A stretch of 64,000 bases of DNA. Origin: Bidens hawaiensis. Its lineage: Eukaryota > Streptophyta > Magnoliopsida > Asterales > Asteraceae. Both the position numbers and the translations under genes were made by a program. This document shows positions 22,104-34,415 of this stretch, piece by piece. The number at the start of each line of letters is the position of its first letter. The stretch's first letter is position 1. Where the stretch lies: contig JAIQDT010000002.1 in NCBI GenBank assembly GCA_021521415.1, positions 62,001 through 126,000 of the forward strand, read 5' to 3'. The notes under the pieces are model-generated. The model had not been told where the DNA came from. It ran no database searches and saw only the letters and a list, made by a program, of their open reading frames with translations.

Positions 22104-23340
22104 ATGGCTGGAGCAAGAGGGAATGTTGGCACTGGAGGTCACATTGGAAGTCGTGGCAGGCCTCGTCTTGTCCGACAACCTTCGGTAGAAAACACTTCTA
22201 AGACAGAAGAAGAAGGAAGCGCAACTGGACGAAACCCAAGCAACAACGAAGGGTATCAACTTGACCCTGCTGTTCAAGAAGCCATTGTTCAAGCTGTAGC
22301 CACTGCTGTGAAGAACTTGACTCCTGAAGGGTCTGCTAGAAGCCATGAAAGAACTGCTGAAGGGGCGGGAGGAGATGGTAAGAAAGATGATGAAAGAGAG
22401 AAGGAGGACTCGAGTGTGGTTAAGTCAGTGAAGGTTGATGTTAGGAGGAGAGGCCAAGGTGGGTGCAACTACAAGTCATTCAAAGGTTGCGACCCGCCGA
22501 AGCTAACTGGTTTGGGAGACGCAATCGCTACTCTCCAATGGATAACCACTATGGACAAGGTTATCCGAATTAGCGAATGCCGTCCCTACCAAGCTATCGG
22601 TTATGCTACCCAATCCTTCGGTGATAAAGCAATGTACTGGTGGGAGTCGATTGAGCAGAGGAAGAGTCAAAAAGAGATTAAAGCAATGAGGTGGGAGGAT
22701 CTGAAAGAGTTGGTGAGGAAGAGGTTCTGTGCTGACACCGAAGTTGAGAGAGCGGAAATGAAGTTTCTGAACTTGAAAGCTGGAAAGATGACGCATCGTG
22801 AGTATACCACAGAGTTCAACCGAATGTCTAGGTTGGTGCCCGATATGGTTAACACTGAGGCTAAAAGAATCAAGTGCTATGTGAGGGGATTGCCACAGAA
22901 GGTCCGCACGTTAGTTAGGGCGAATAAACCTGCTACTTTTGACTCTGTTGTCGAACTCGCATAGATTGTTTATGAAGACCTGTTCGTGGACGATGTGGTG
23001 GTGGGGGAAGAGAAGAAAGATAAGAAGTGAGTCAATCATGCTAAGCGACCCGGTACTCAGTTGTGGAACTCCAATGACAAGAAACATAAAATGTGGGACA
23101 AGAAGTGGTGTAAGATTTGTGGTAAGATGCACTGTAGAGAGTGTATGTGGGGTATTGGTTCTGATACATGTAATAAGTGCGGGAAGATACAGGCTGGGGA
23201 GCGCAGAGTTGGATCAAATGTTTGCTATAAGTGTGGAAAGGCAGGCCATTATGCTGATGAGTGTAGTACAAAGCCCGCATGTTTCAAGGGCGGTAAGACA
23301 GGTCATTTTGCTAGGGAATGCACCGATAGTGGAGCCGGGG
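22104..23340 (+). pseudogene. element B gag
   Basis: Starts MAGARGNVGTGG at 22104 after a 390-bp leader. A charged, low-complexity N-terminus of about 120 residues is followed by the capsid domain (YWWESIE, FNRMSRLVPDMV, RIKCYVRGLP). A stop at 22962-22964 and another near 23030 interrupt it in frame. The nucleocapsid part has CKICGKMHCREC, one complete knuckle CYKCGKAGHYADEC (about 23222) and a second knuckle whose second Cys is Gly (CFKGGKTGHFAREC). Gag forms the particle and binds RNA. The frame continues without a shift into protease. Confidence 0.9.
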
Positions 23341-24397
23341 GAAGAGGAAAGAAGGATGCTGAGCAAGTAAGGCCAAAGACCAGAGCATACATGCTGACTC
23401 AAGAACAAGCCAAGCAGATTCCAGACGTTGTCACAGGTACGCTTCTAGTAAACGGTGTTTCTGCTTCAGTATTATTTGATTCGGGTGCGAACAAAAGTTT
23501 CGTAGCCAACCCATTTAGTAAATTAGCTAAAATGAATGTTGCCGAGTGTCTGAGACTTATAGTAGAACCCGCTAGTGACACCTCGGTTAAAATAATGAAA
23601 ATTGTTAAGGACTATAAGATAGAGTTAGAGGGACATGAGTTCCCTGTTACTTTGTATGTCATGACATTAGGAGGGTTCGATGTGGTTTTGGGAAAGGATT
23701 GGTTGTCTGAGTATGATTCTCATATAGTGCGTAAGAGTAGTATAATAAGGTTAAAGTCCTTGGATGGTAGTGTGGTGAAGGTTTATGGTGATAAGGAAAG
23801 TTATGGGGTTAATGTCATTTCGATGATAAAATCCGAGGGTTAGTTAAGGCGAGGGTGTGGTGCCTACCTAGCGTATGTTGTTAATGCTACGGCCGAGACG
23901 AAAGAAATGAAGGATGTTCCTATCGTGTGCGACTACCCAGAAGTATTCCCTGAGGATCTTTCGGGGTTGCCACTGGAGCAAGAGATAGAATTCCAGATAG
24001 ATATAATGTCAGGAGCCCAGCTTGTCGCGAAAGCGCCTTACCGTCTAGCATTGTCCGAGATGAAAGAACTGATATCCCAACTACAAGAGCTCCTCGACAA
24101 GGGTTTTATTAGAACAAGTGTTTCCCCGTGGGGCGCACCGGTGTTATTTGTGAAGAAGAAGGATGGAATTATGAGAATATGCATTGATTATCGTGAGTTG
24201 AACAAGCTTACGATAAAGAATAGATATCCTTTGCCGAGAACTGATGACCTGTTTGACCAACTTTAAGGTTTGAGCTGGTTCTCCCGAATATATCTCAGGT
24301 CAGGCTATCATCAGCTAAAGGTGAAAGATATTGAAATCCTTAAGACAGCGTTTCGGACGCGGTATGGACACTACGAGTTCCTCGTGATGTCATTCGG
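23341..24397 (+). pseudogene. element B protease and N-terminal half of RT
   Basis: The frame continues from gag. The aspartic protease shows LFDSGANKSFV (about 23475) and the VVLGKDWL block near 23690. A stop at 23841-23843 precedes RT. RT shows the [12 protein letters not shown] start, [27 protein letters not shown] and [10 protein letters not shown], then a stop at 24264-24266. The usual SKID-type motif is present as [12 protein letters not shown], so the first catalytic Asp of RT is replaced by Tyr. RT is cut at MSFG by insertion of element A2 and resumes at 29538. Confidence 0.9.
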
Positions 24398-26854
24398 TGT
24401 GACACTCGTCAATTTCAGGTTAACTTTGTTAATTCAAACTTAAGATCACACGAACTGTAACGCATATCTCATTACATTTAAATTATGGTTTAAATGACGC
24501 ATGACAATCACTACACAAGTAGTCTTTCGGAATTTCACTGAAACACACACGAGCCAACTCAAACCGTTGGTAAACAAATGATAAGTATCATAAAGAATTT
24601 GATAATTATGTGTTACATTTATGTGATACTTGGTGTTTACTTGCATAATGTTAATTCATGAGGAAAATAAACTAACTTGTGCTAGAAATTGATTAACTAG
24701 AAGGTTAGAGGGGCTAAGTGTAATATTATTAATATTATAATCAGATTATTACACAACCCTAACTCCCCTCCCTCCCATATACGATCAATCTCTTTCCCCC
24801 TCCCTCTCTTGGCAGCCGTAACCCACAACACACACACATACAATCTCTTTTTCAAGCTTGTTTTGAAGGATTCAAGATTCTAGATAGGTAATTAACATAC
24901 CCTCTTGCTATTATAATGATTTAATTATGATATTGGGCATCTTAATCAAAACCCTAAATCTTGAAAGTGATAATTTAAGATGAGTTAGCGTTTAATTGTG
25001 TGTTTATTGATGAATACTAGTAAATTGATAACTAGTTGTATGATTATTGATTGTTAATCGCATGTTTCTTGAAATTGAACTTTGAAGTAAAACCCTAATT
25101 GTGTATGTAAAGTGAAATTGAGATGTATGGTTGGTGGATTATGCATCTAGAGGGTTGTATGCATGAGTTATAGTGCATAGGTTAATTGTATGTTGAGTTT
25201 TGATGAAAACTGATGCTGGACAGATTCTTGAATTCATGTTTAAATGACTGTAACTCGATGTTAATTTTGTGTTTGGAAGTGATTATTAACTCTATGATGT
25301 AGTAGGTCGAGTATAGTTTCTAAAAAGTCTGAATTTGTAATTTTTGGATTTGTAAAAGTTAGTTTTTATTATTTTACAAATCTATTGTGCAAGTCTGATT
25401 CGGGAAGCCTGCTGGTAGGCTGTTTTGCGATTAAGATATCTCATAAACGACAAGACCAATGGAATTGATTCCACTTCTGGGAGTTAATATTTTTAGTTAG
25501 GAATCTAACCCAATTGGTCTTTCATTAATTGGATTTACCACGTAACAGGAATAACAAATAACATTCTGTTGCGCATGATAATGACTGCTGTGTGTTTACT
25601 GTGATGTTTTGATCATTGTAATAAACCGTATATGATAAAAATATAATAAAAATATTTTTAGAAACCTAACTCAATTTTTCTTCTGTGATGATTTTTGGTG
25701 ATTTATTAGACGTATATTTATTTATTAAATAAAGTAATCTTGCCGAGTGAAAATCGGCCTGGATAAAATAGCTGCTGAATTACTTAAGTTAACATGAAAA
25801 GTATATAGTTGATCGATGTTTTGTATGTGTATCACTTAATTGCCCTTGTGGGAGTTAGTTTACTAGTAATGTACAATAGTAACACTTGACACAATACTTG
25901 TTCACACGTGTTTGTCGAGTCGCATTTATTTCACAAACGAAACACGTAACGTATCCCATGCATAAGTTTTATGTGTCGAGTCTAGGGACTCACTCGTAGT
26001 ATAAATACTCTATAAATCTCATTTTTGTTTTAGAACACTAGTGAGGATTTTCTGTGACGCACACCTCTCTCGGATCCTTTTTGTTATCTTCACAAACAAT
26101 GAGTTTCACGGCCCCTTTTACTCTTTTTAAACACTTTTATTAGGGGAGATAACATACTCCACGCTTTAGATTTTGTTATTCTTTATATATCACTTATAAG
26201 GCTAAGTGGCAAACAAACCAACTAAAGTCCTTCATAACATCGAACCGGTTAATATTTGGATAATAGCGAGTCACTGTTGAGTAGTACTACTGGGTTTGAC
26301 ACACCCTACCCAACTCTAAACTCGACTGTAGGTCGAGTGGGTGTAATCTTGGCTAACACATTACCATGGTCGTGGTTGACATGGTGGCAAGGCAATTGAT
26401 AAATTGTCAACTTTGGTGTTGAACACTTAGTAATGCATGCTTGATAGGTTAGCTACCTATTGATATATAATTGACTTAACACTATCTCGTAACGCTAAAA
26501 CGCAAACGCTTTATTTGTATAAACTTGTGAACTCACCAACCCTGTGTTGACACTTTTAGTATGTTATTATCATGTAGCCGAGGCGGGGGCGCTGTATAGG
26601 TCATGCATTCGTTAAACACTATTTCTTTAAAAACTTGTTTTAATTTTTATCTTGATAAATTGGGCTTTAAGTCGTCCTGTGTGGCGCAACTTTTTGGTTT
26701 ACAATTTACGCTTCTGCATTTCATTTAAGACTTGATGTCTTGTTGGTTTTGAAAACTTTAAATATGGTGTTAGATTATAACTAATGATTCTGATCCTGTT
26801 AGTTGACACATTCTGACAGTAAAACTCCGTTAGTGGATTTTGAGGGTGTGACAG
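24398..26854 (+). mobile_element. 5' LTR of element A2
   Basis: 2457 bp, aligned end to end with 2354-4837. The promoter-like region near 24755 carries the acacaaccctaactcccctcc motif. It ends GGGTGTGACA directly before the primer site. Confidence 0.9.
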
Positions 26855-26857
26855 ATT

Positions 26858-26870
26858 GGTATTAGAGCCA
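26858..26870 (+). promoter_or_regulatory. initiator-Met-tRNA primer site of element A2
   Basis: TGGTATTAGAGCC, one C-to-T change from the usual TGGTATCAGAGCC, three bases after the LTR. Confidence 0.88.
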
Positions 26871-27030
26871 TTGGTTATAGCGAACTAGAAATGCATTCAT
26901 ACTATACTATAACCGCAACGACCCATTAGTTATAATTTTACGCACTGCATATATAAATATATATTATATATTTAGTTATTAGTTTTCTTTATCTCTATTC
27001 CTCATTCCCTTATACGCGTGTAACCCATAC

Positions 27031-27752
27031 ATGACTTATCCTGTAGGGATGTCGACGCCATCATCATCATCATCCGACCCGGTGTCTCATGCTCCTGGTA
27101 AGGAACCGCATCTACCCAACCCATCACCACCTCGAGTAGTCTCGGCACTAGCAGCCCCTACACCGAAGAGGCATCGCCCATCTGGAGACATGTACGAAGA
27201 CAACAGTAACTGGAATTGGTACCCGAGTCTGATCGAGTGTATGGTTTACCGTGAGCAAGTTCCACCACTACCTCTCCCGGGCTGTCCTATATCCTTCAAC
27301 ACGCTACCACCCATAACCGAACCAATGGAGCGTCATTTCGCAACTCTAGCCTCCTGTTTAGAGCGTGAAGTTGACATTATGCGCTCGACAAGAGCAAATG
27401 TTATTGGATTGATAGGGGATGGAGCTGAGGCTAGGAAGAGAATTTCCTACCTGACTGAAGCTATGAAGGAAGTTCAGGATGCTCATGTGCAGCATATGAA
27501 AGTAGTGATCAAGATGAAATCAGGGATGATAAACTTGCATGGGGAAGCTAGAGACGTAAGAGGCCTTGCAGCAGAAGCTCTAGCTCGTTGGAGGCACTAG
27601 AGGCGCGGATTGCCCTAAACGCAGCAGGACAGGAAGAGGATCCTGAAGAATATCCCGAGGAAGAACCCGAAGAAGATCCTGAAGAGGAACCGGAGGGAGA
27701 GCCGATTGAGGAGGAGGCACACTCGGACGTGTCCTCAGACGATGACATCTAA
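27031..27752 (+). pseudogene. accessory ORF of element A2 (unknown function, coiled-coil and acidic tail)
   Basis: An ATG at 27031 (MTYPVGMSTPSSSSSD) opens 189 codons: a Ser/Pro-rich start, a basic PKRHRPSGDMYEDN patch at about residue 50-65, and a likely helical stretch at about residues 100-185 (ERHFATLASCLEREVDIMRS and following). It stops at 27600, but an overlapping frame continues the protein with LEALEARIALNAAG and a very acidic Glu/Pro/Asp tail ending SSDDDI at about 27752. I infer one original protein of about 235-240 residues broken by a single frameshift near 27590. It sits between primer site and gag position. It resembles no Gag or Pol domain I know. Confidence 0.6.
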
Positions 27753-28056
27753 GGAGGATAACACCTAGATGTAGGGGTTGTCTCCATCCAAACTTTTATT
27801 TTTCTTAATTTTAAGGTTTGATTTTAAATACTTTGTAGCAGATACAATGGTTTTAATCATGAATTATTATTTGGATTATTATATGGTTGTGATCCGATGT
27901 TTCTATTTCTTTTTCTTTCTTTTCTTTCCTACCTTTTATTACATGTATTGTGTGTTGCATATGAAACCGAGAGTTCATGTCTAACATTTTATGCTGTGAT
28001 TCTAGGAGATATCTGGAAGAAACATTGGTCATGGTCGCGGTAACATCAACATGACC
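27753..28056 (+). other. short linker and truncated gag start of A2
   Basis: Non-coding, AT-rich linker, then at about 28008-28055 a Gly/Arg-rich reading (SGRNIGHGRGNINMT) that looks like the first residues of a Gag protein. It ends at the deletion join with the 3' LTR. Confidence 0.4.
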
Positions 28057-29537
28057 AAGTCTGATTCGGGAAGCCTGCTGGTAGGCTATTTTGCGATTAA
28101 GATATCTCATAAACGACAAGACCAATGGGGTGGATTCCACTTTTGAGAGTTAATATTTTGAGTTAAGAATCTAACCCAATTGGTCTTGCATTACCTGGAT
28201 TTACCACATAACGGGAATAACAAATAATATTCTGTTGCGAATGAAAATGACTGCTGTGTGTTTACTGTGATGTTTTGATCATTGTGAGAAAACCGTATAT
28301 GATTAAAATATAATAAAAAAATTTTAGAAATCTAACTCAAGTGTGCTTCTGTTATGATTTTTGGTGATTTATTTGACGTGTATTGATTTATTAAATAGAG
28401 TAATCATGTCGAGTGAAAATCTGTCTGGATAAAATAGCTGCTGAATTAATTAAGTTAACATGAAAAGTGTATAGTTGATCGATATTTTCTATGTGTATGA
28501 CTTAATTGCCCTTGTGGGAGTTAGTTTACTAGTAATGTACAATAGTAACACTTGAACCAATACTTGTTCACACATGTAACTTATAACCACGTGTTTGTCG
28601 AGTCGCACTTATTTCACAAACGAAACACGAAACGTATCTCATGCATAAGTTTTATGTGTCGAGTCTAGGGACTCACTCGTAGTATAAATACTTAGAAAAT
28701 ATCATTTTTGTTTTAGAGCACTAGTGAAGATTTTCTGTGACGCACACCTCTCTCGGATCCTTTTTGTTATCTTCACAAACAATGAGTTTCACGACCCCTT
28801 TTACTCTTTTTAAACGCTTTTATTAGGGTGAGATAACATACTCCACGCTTTAGATTTTGTTATTCTTTATATATCACTTGTAAGGCTAAGTTGCAAACAA
28901 ACCAACTAAAGTCCTTCATAACATCGAACCAGTTAATATTTGGATAATAGCGAGTCACTGTTGAGTAGTACTACTGGGTTTGACAAATCCCACCCAACTC
29001 TAAACTAGACTATAGGTCGGGTGGGTGTAATCTTGGCTAACATATTACCATGGTCGTGGTTGACATGGTAGCAAGGAAATTGATAAACAGTCAGCTTCGG
29101 TGTCGAACACTTAGTAATGCATGCTTGATAGATTAGCTACCTATTGATATATAATTGACTTAACACTATCTCGTAACGCTAAAACGCAAACGCTTTATGT
29201 GTATAAACTTGTGAACTTACCAACCCTGTGTTAACACTTTTAGAATGTAATTCTCAGGTAACCGAGGCGGGCGCACGGTATAGGGCATGCATTCGCTAAA
29301 CACTATTTCTTTAAAAACTTTTTTTAATTTTTATCTTGATAACTTGGGTTCTAAGTCGTCCTGTGTGGCGCAACTTTTTGGTTTACAATTTACGCTTCCG
29401 CATTTCATTTAAAACTTGATTTGTTGTTGGTTTTGAAAACTTTAATTATGGTGTATGATTATAACTAATGATTCCGATCTGGTTAGTTCATACCCTCTGA
29501 CAGTAAAACTCCGTTAGTGGATTTTGAGGGTGTGATA
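28057..29537 (+). mobile_element. 5'-truncated 3' LTR of element A2
   Basis: 28057 onward aligns with 25388-26854 of the 5' LTR. The first 990 or so bases of the LTR are missing, together with the polypurine tract and all of pol. It ends at the decayed TGTGATA. Confidence 0.88.
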
Positions 29538-31070
29538 TTTGGTCTAACAAATGGTCCTGCAGCATTTATGGATATGATGAATAGGGTGTGTTGACCAATG
29601 TTGGATAAATCAGTTATCGTCTTCATTGATGATATATTGATTTATTCAAAGAACGAGTCTGATCATGCCGAGCATCTGAAAGAGGTATTGGATACTCTGA
29701 AGAAAGAAAAGTTGTACGCTAACTTTTCGAAATGTGCGTTCTGGCTTCGAGAAGTGCAATTTCTAGGTCTCGTGATTAACCTTGAAGGGATTACCGTGGA
29801 CCGAGCTAAGATTGAAGCGATAACGAATTGGAAGACTCCACAAAATCCGACTAATATACAAAGCTTCTTAGGGTTAGCTGGCTACTAGAGTAGATTCATC
29901 GAAGGTTTCTCCAAGATAGCCACACCGTTGACCGGTATGACCTGAAATTCGGTAGTATTATGTTGGGGGAAGTTCAAAGAATAAGCTTTTGAAGAATTAA
30001 AGAAAAGACTCATGCAAGCTCCAATCCTTGCTCTATCCGATGGTGACGAGGGTTTGGTTGTTTGTACTGATGCTTCGCATTTTGGGTTAGCTTGCGTGTT
30101 GATGCAACGAGGAAAAGTGAAAGCCTACGCGTCTAGACAGTTGAAAGTCAACGAGAGTACTTATCCGACGCATGATCTAGAGCTAGCAGCAGTAGTGCGT
30201 GTTCTCAAGATTTGAAGATACTTCTTATATGGTACTAAGCGTACTATCTACACCGACCATAAAGCTTGAAATATTTTTTTAAGCAGAAAGAACTAAATAT
30301 GAGACAGAGAAGGTGGTTAGAGCTGATAAAGGATTACGACTGTGACATTAATTACTATCCTGGTAAAGCTAATGTGGTCGCTGATGCACTAAGTCGTAAG
30401 AATGAGGAGGTTATTGCAACAGTAAAGTCATATCAGTTGATCATGAACTCAAGTCTTTTTAAAGAAATCATCAGAGTGCAGATAGAGATACTGGAAGATG
30501 AAGGATTAGCGAAGAAAGAAAGGATTTTTGGTCCGCAAGACGAGTTGATGGAAAACACATATGGTGTTAAGACTAGCTTTGACCGCATGTGGATTCCACG
30601 TCATGGAAATCTTAGAGGTCGAATCTTAGATGAAGCTCATAAGTAGATATATTCAATCCATCCGGGATCCAACAAAATGTACCAGGATTTGAAAAGAGAC
30701 TACTGGTGGCCAGGAAAGAAAAATGATGTGGTGGATTATGTTAGTAAGTGCTTAACTTGTTTACAAGTCAAAGCCGAACATCAGAAGCCTTATGGGAAAA
30801 TGCAACCACTTGAGATACCTGAATGTAAATGGGAACACATCACCATGGATTTCATAACCAAGCTACCTCATACAGCTAGGCATGATGATACCATCTGGGT
30901 GATTATAGACCGTTTAACAAAGAGTGCTCACTTTCTTCCTATACGAGAGGCTATCTCCTCAGAAATGTTAGCAAGCTCGTTCATAAAGGAAGTGGTAACC
31001 AAGAATGGAGTGCCGTTATCGATTGTGTCAGATAGGATACACGTTTTACCTCAAGATTCTGGAAGAAATT
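29538..31070 (+). pseudogene. element B RT C-terminus, RNase H and integrase N-terminal half
   Basis: RT resumes with LTNGPAAFMDMMNRV, a stop, then [14 protein letters not shown] (catalytic FIDD at about 29625). RT thumb and RNase H follow ([14 protein letters not shown] region: [33 protein letters not shown]), with several stops (29886, 29941, 30213) and a frameshift near 30260. After [15 protein letters not shown] comes the integrase HHCC zinc finger (DEAHK-stop-IYSIHPG ... CLTC) and two of the three core acidic residues (ITMDFITKLP, IVSDR). A 1-base loss near 31038 shifts the frame, and element E interrupts it at 31070. Confidence 0.9.
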
Positions 31071-32138
31071 TGTCACACCCCGTTAAGCGTATTGCGGAAG
31101 CGTAAAACGGAAATGCAACAGATACAACTGGTATCAAATACATTGTTCATAAAGAAACATTACTAACTAGTTTACAATATATTATATCGTTCTAACAACT
31201 TTTACAAACTAGGTGATACTATCAAACCGGTTCTTCAATTACTTTACTTCTAACTCAAATGCCCATGACAGCAACCACCAATCAGACACGTAACGCACAG
31301 AAAATTACTTCTCATATCTGATTACCTGAAAAGCATGTTAAAATAGGTCAACTACGAATAGTTGGTGAGTTTCATAAGTTTAACGAAATCAGCTCTGCGT
31401 ACCACACAGTCATAATTTGTATGTACGCGCGTATGTAAAAATATGCATTTTACGTTTATATAAATATATGCAGCCATATCCTTGTGTGTGCATATGCACA
31501 CATGTAAGTTTATAATATAAATTCGAAATTTCAGTAAAATTCGTGATTGTTTGTTCGTACTACCTGTTTCCAATTTCCGTGTTTAACCAACCACTGTGGA
31601 TCCCCTTCCTCCCAAAACGGTTCCACATGAACTCAACCACTGTGGTCCCCCTTCCACCCACAATGATTCCATGTAAACTCAAACATTATATAGTGTACAC
31701 GCAAATAATTAATATATTCTACACATAGTATTTTCTACGGCTAATCACGTAGCATGTATATAGACACATATGCACATATAGTATTTATCACGAATCACTA
31801 ATTACTGTGACTCCCCATCCGCCCTCAATACACATAATCACATTATCTTCTTAATATTCATGTCATAATCAAGTTAGTTCGTTTAATAAGTTGCAGCAGA
31901 ACTTGGCTCATAGGCCATACTCAACTTTTGTTTATAAGTTGCAGCAGAACTTGGCTCATAGGCCATACTCAACTTTAGTTTATAAGTTGCAGTAGAACTT
32001 GGCTCATAAGCCATTCTCAACTTTAGTTTATAAGTTGCAGCAGAACTTGGCTCATAGGCCATACTCAACTTTAGTTTATTACTATTGTGGCCCCCTTCCG
32101 CCCACAATAGCCCCATAATCATCACATGCCACGATATC
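31071..32138 (-). mobile_element. LTR1 of element E, partial (3' part of the LTR)
   Basis: Matches 34416 onward of LTR2 until ccccataatcatcacatgcc, then jumps at about 32133-32139 into gag. The missing part is the first 2.5 kb or so of the LTR as read on the minus strand. It carries four 48-bp repeats where LTR2 and LTR3 have three. Confidence 0.9.
31886..32077 (-). repeat. 48-bp tandem repeat, four copies, in LTR1 of E
   Basis: Unit begins ataagttgcag and contains cttggctcataggcc. Copies start at 31886, 31934, 31982 and 32030. The homologous blocks in LTR2 (35231-35374) and LTR3 (43645-43788) have three copies. Confidence 0.92.
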
Positions 32139-32600
32139 AGTCTTTTCGATCCACTTTACCAGTCCATTTGGTCCTTCAGTACCACTAAATTCCATAGGTT
32201 TACATAGCATGAAATTCTTAAGTTGATATCCGTGTTGCGAGGGATTTTGATTGTTACAACTATTGTTCAAGTTCGGTAGGAGATTATCATTATTGAAAGT
32301 AATATTGGTATTCAACGGGGGAGTATTAGTTGCAATAGTATCAGTATTTTTCGGGGGAGCATTTGTGGTTGTATTAGTATTTGTCGAGGGATTAGTATTT
32401 ACAGCCGCGTTAGCGTTCGGCACTTGATTTGTATTCATAGTTGTATGGATACCAGCAGCGAATTGTGCTGCTATTGTCGGAAATACTGTTTGTAGTTGTC
32501 GAGCGATCATCTCGGCTATATCTGCCTCAGACAACATGTTTACTTTCTTCGGGGCCATTCTAATATAAAAACCAGTTATTTCACAATTAACAAAATTCAC
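32139..32600 (-). pseudogene. truncated gag of E, second unit
   Basis: The same N-terminus as the complete gag at 39612-41012 (start at 32600, MAPKKVNMLSEAD at 32558), with small changes such as VFP for VLP. It ends at WIEKT, where the deletion joins it to LTR sequence; the frame then runs about 20 codons into the LTR. Capsid C-terminus and zinc knuckles are absent. Confidence 0.9.
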
Positions 32601-34397
32601 ATATGCTAATGATCACAAAAAGGAATTACAATAACAAGTAATCAGGTATTTCAGTTAACACGTATGTATCACACAGGTTTGTTCTCGAATCTGAATACTA
32701 AGGATAGTATATAAAATTAGCCTAACAAACACCAAAGTTTGCATATATATTAAAAGTTATTATCTCATGACAAGAAATTTTAACCCAATAGGGGTCAATG
32801 TTTGTATTAAAAATGCCCAAATCGTCCTCCATATTAGCATAGCGCACCACCATATGCTTGTATGAAGTATCAGAAACTATACACGACAGTACCGTACTAT
32901 CCTTATCTATCAAAGCACGCGTTATAACAATTATAAATAATTCACAACTTGTACGACAATTGTTCCGATATGATCCCATTATTGGGAAGCTGTTTTTGTT
33001 CGGTCTCTCCCGTAGGTAGATATTTGCTCGCTACGAGTTTAATCAGTATGTTATAATAGGAATGCACGTGTATATTTCACCTGACTTCTAAATGTTGTTA
33101 ACTAATATTGTAAAATACATATTCTTTCGTCAGGTCATTCTGTATTCGTAGGCATGTCGGACTTAATAAAAGTAATAGTTTGCTGGTTGGAGGTAATTAG
33201 GTTTCATTCCAGTCGGGGCACGTCATCATTTCGTGAGCATGAGATTTCTCTCCTACAGTAACCAATTGAAATAGGAAAAATATAGGAGAGGTTGGATGTT
33301 CTTATTCATAGATGGTTCAACGAGTTTGCTAGTTAAGAAGGTTTATCGGAGTTAATTGTACTGGTAAATTGTAAAGGAAATTATTATTATTATTAATATT
33401 TCTTTTTGAAATATCAGTAGTATATTATATGTACTAGTAGTCACGGTCTGTTTATAGAATTGGGGAATCAATAAAGTAGTTATTATATTTATGATTCAAT
33501 AAGTTGGATTTATCACTAAGTATTTCCCCCGGGATGGTGTTTGTTTTTCAAACAACAAAATCGAAGGATGACCAAAAATAGTTTAGTTTAGTGTCAAAGA
33601 AACGAGTACATGAAATAAAGGTTAGACCCAAGTTAAGAGGTATTGTATGTGTATATATATATATATATTCTTGAAATTATTATCTGTAGGACACGTCTCT
33701 CGTGATTCATTCCCGGGCCTTGTATATTAGGTTCCTTAGTGGTTTCGTCATATCACCAGATTTAGTTTGAAGTCGGTTAAGCGTTCTCGTATTCTTGTTT
33801 ACAGGAAACACCGGTTCTTTATCTGTCGTAAAGCTACCCGATCTCAACATCTTTCGGTGCAATCGTTAATCAGAAGAAAACGTTTTTTTTTTTTTTTTTT
33901 TTTTTCGGTAGCTTAGATCATCGTAAAGGATATTATTAATTAATACCGAAGTTAAATATTTTATTTGTTACGAATAGGTATAATATAAATTTTGATACGA
34001 TATAATTTTAATCATAATATAAATTAATATTAATTATAACCGAATATAATATTCGTTTCAATAAGATTCAATATCATCGGTAATACCGTACGCACACATA
34101 TCCCTACATCTCATCTCAGATAAGCACGTATGCATATTTCATATATACTTCACGTCACCTTTATGCACGTATGTTGCCATTTTTACATATCAATATGTTC
34201 CACGACTTCACCCCGAATTCCCTCGTACAAGCAAGTCTGTTATTACGTTCCGGACCATAATAACTCACTTGCCCTACGAGTTCATCCCGGCATCCATCAG
34301 TATCTATCGTTACTCATTAATAAGTTTCCCAGTGATAATCGAGCCTACGGTTATATTATAGGTATCCTAAGGGATAACCTAACCCTTTATAACCAAT
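32601..34397 (-). other. 5' leader of E, second unit
   Basis: Non-coding copy of 41013-42811. Includes a long T run at about 33883-33905 and an 85-codon minus-strand frame (32722-32979) also present in the other copy; conservation simply reflects the recent duplication. Confidence 0.7.
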
Positions 34398-34410
34398 GGC
34401 TCTGATACCA
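34398..34410 (-). promoter_or_regulatory. initiator-Met-tRNA primer site, second unit of E
   Basis: Reads TGGTATCAGAGCC on the minus strand, five bases inside LTR2. Its presence shows that LTR2 also serves as the 5' LTR of the left unit. Confidence 0.92.
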
Positions 34411-34415
34411 ACTTC

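Larger units (their letters stand above)
24398..29537 (+). mobile_element. element A2: internally deleted chromovirus inserted in B's RT
   Basis: Starts TGTGACACTCGTC, ends TGTGATA (decayed TGTGACA), flanked by ttcgg (24393-24397) and tttgg (29538-29542), a 5-bp duplication with one C-to-T change. Complete 5' LTR, primer site and one ORF, then an abrupt join at about 28057 to the middle of the 3' LTR. No gag core, protease, RT or integrase. Same LTR family as A1 (2354-4837). Confidence 0.9.

Noticed and set aside
22503..22796. Minus-strand ORF of 97 codons
   Set aside because: Antisense shadow of element B gag.
31883..32125. Minus-strand ORF with 16-residue repeats (KLKLSMAYEPSSAATY)
   Set aside because: Produced by the 48-bp LTR repeat; copy number varies between LTRs and it is not in a coding context.
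33883..33905. T run as Pol III terminator or poly-A tail of a retrogene
   Set aside because: No Pol III boxes or retrogene body beside it; present in both leader copies of E and variable in length.
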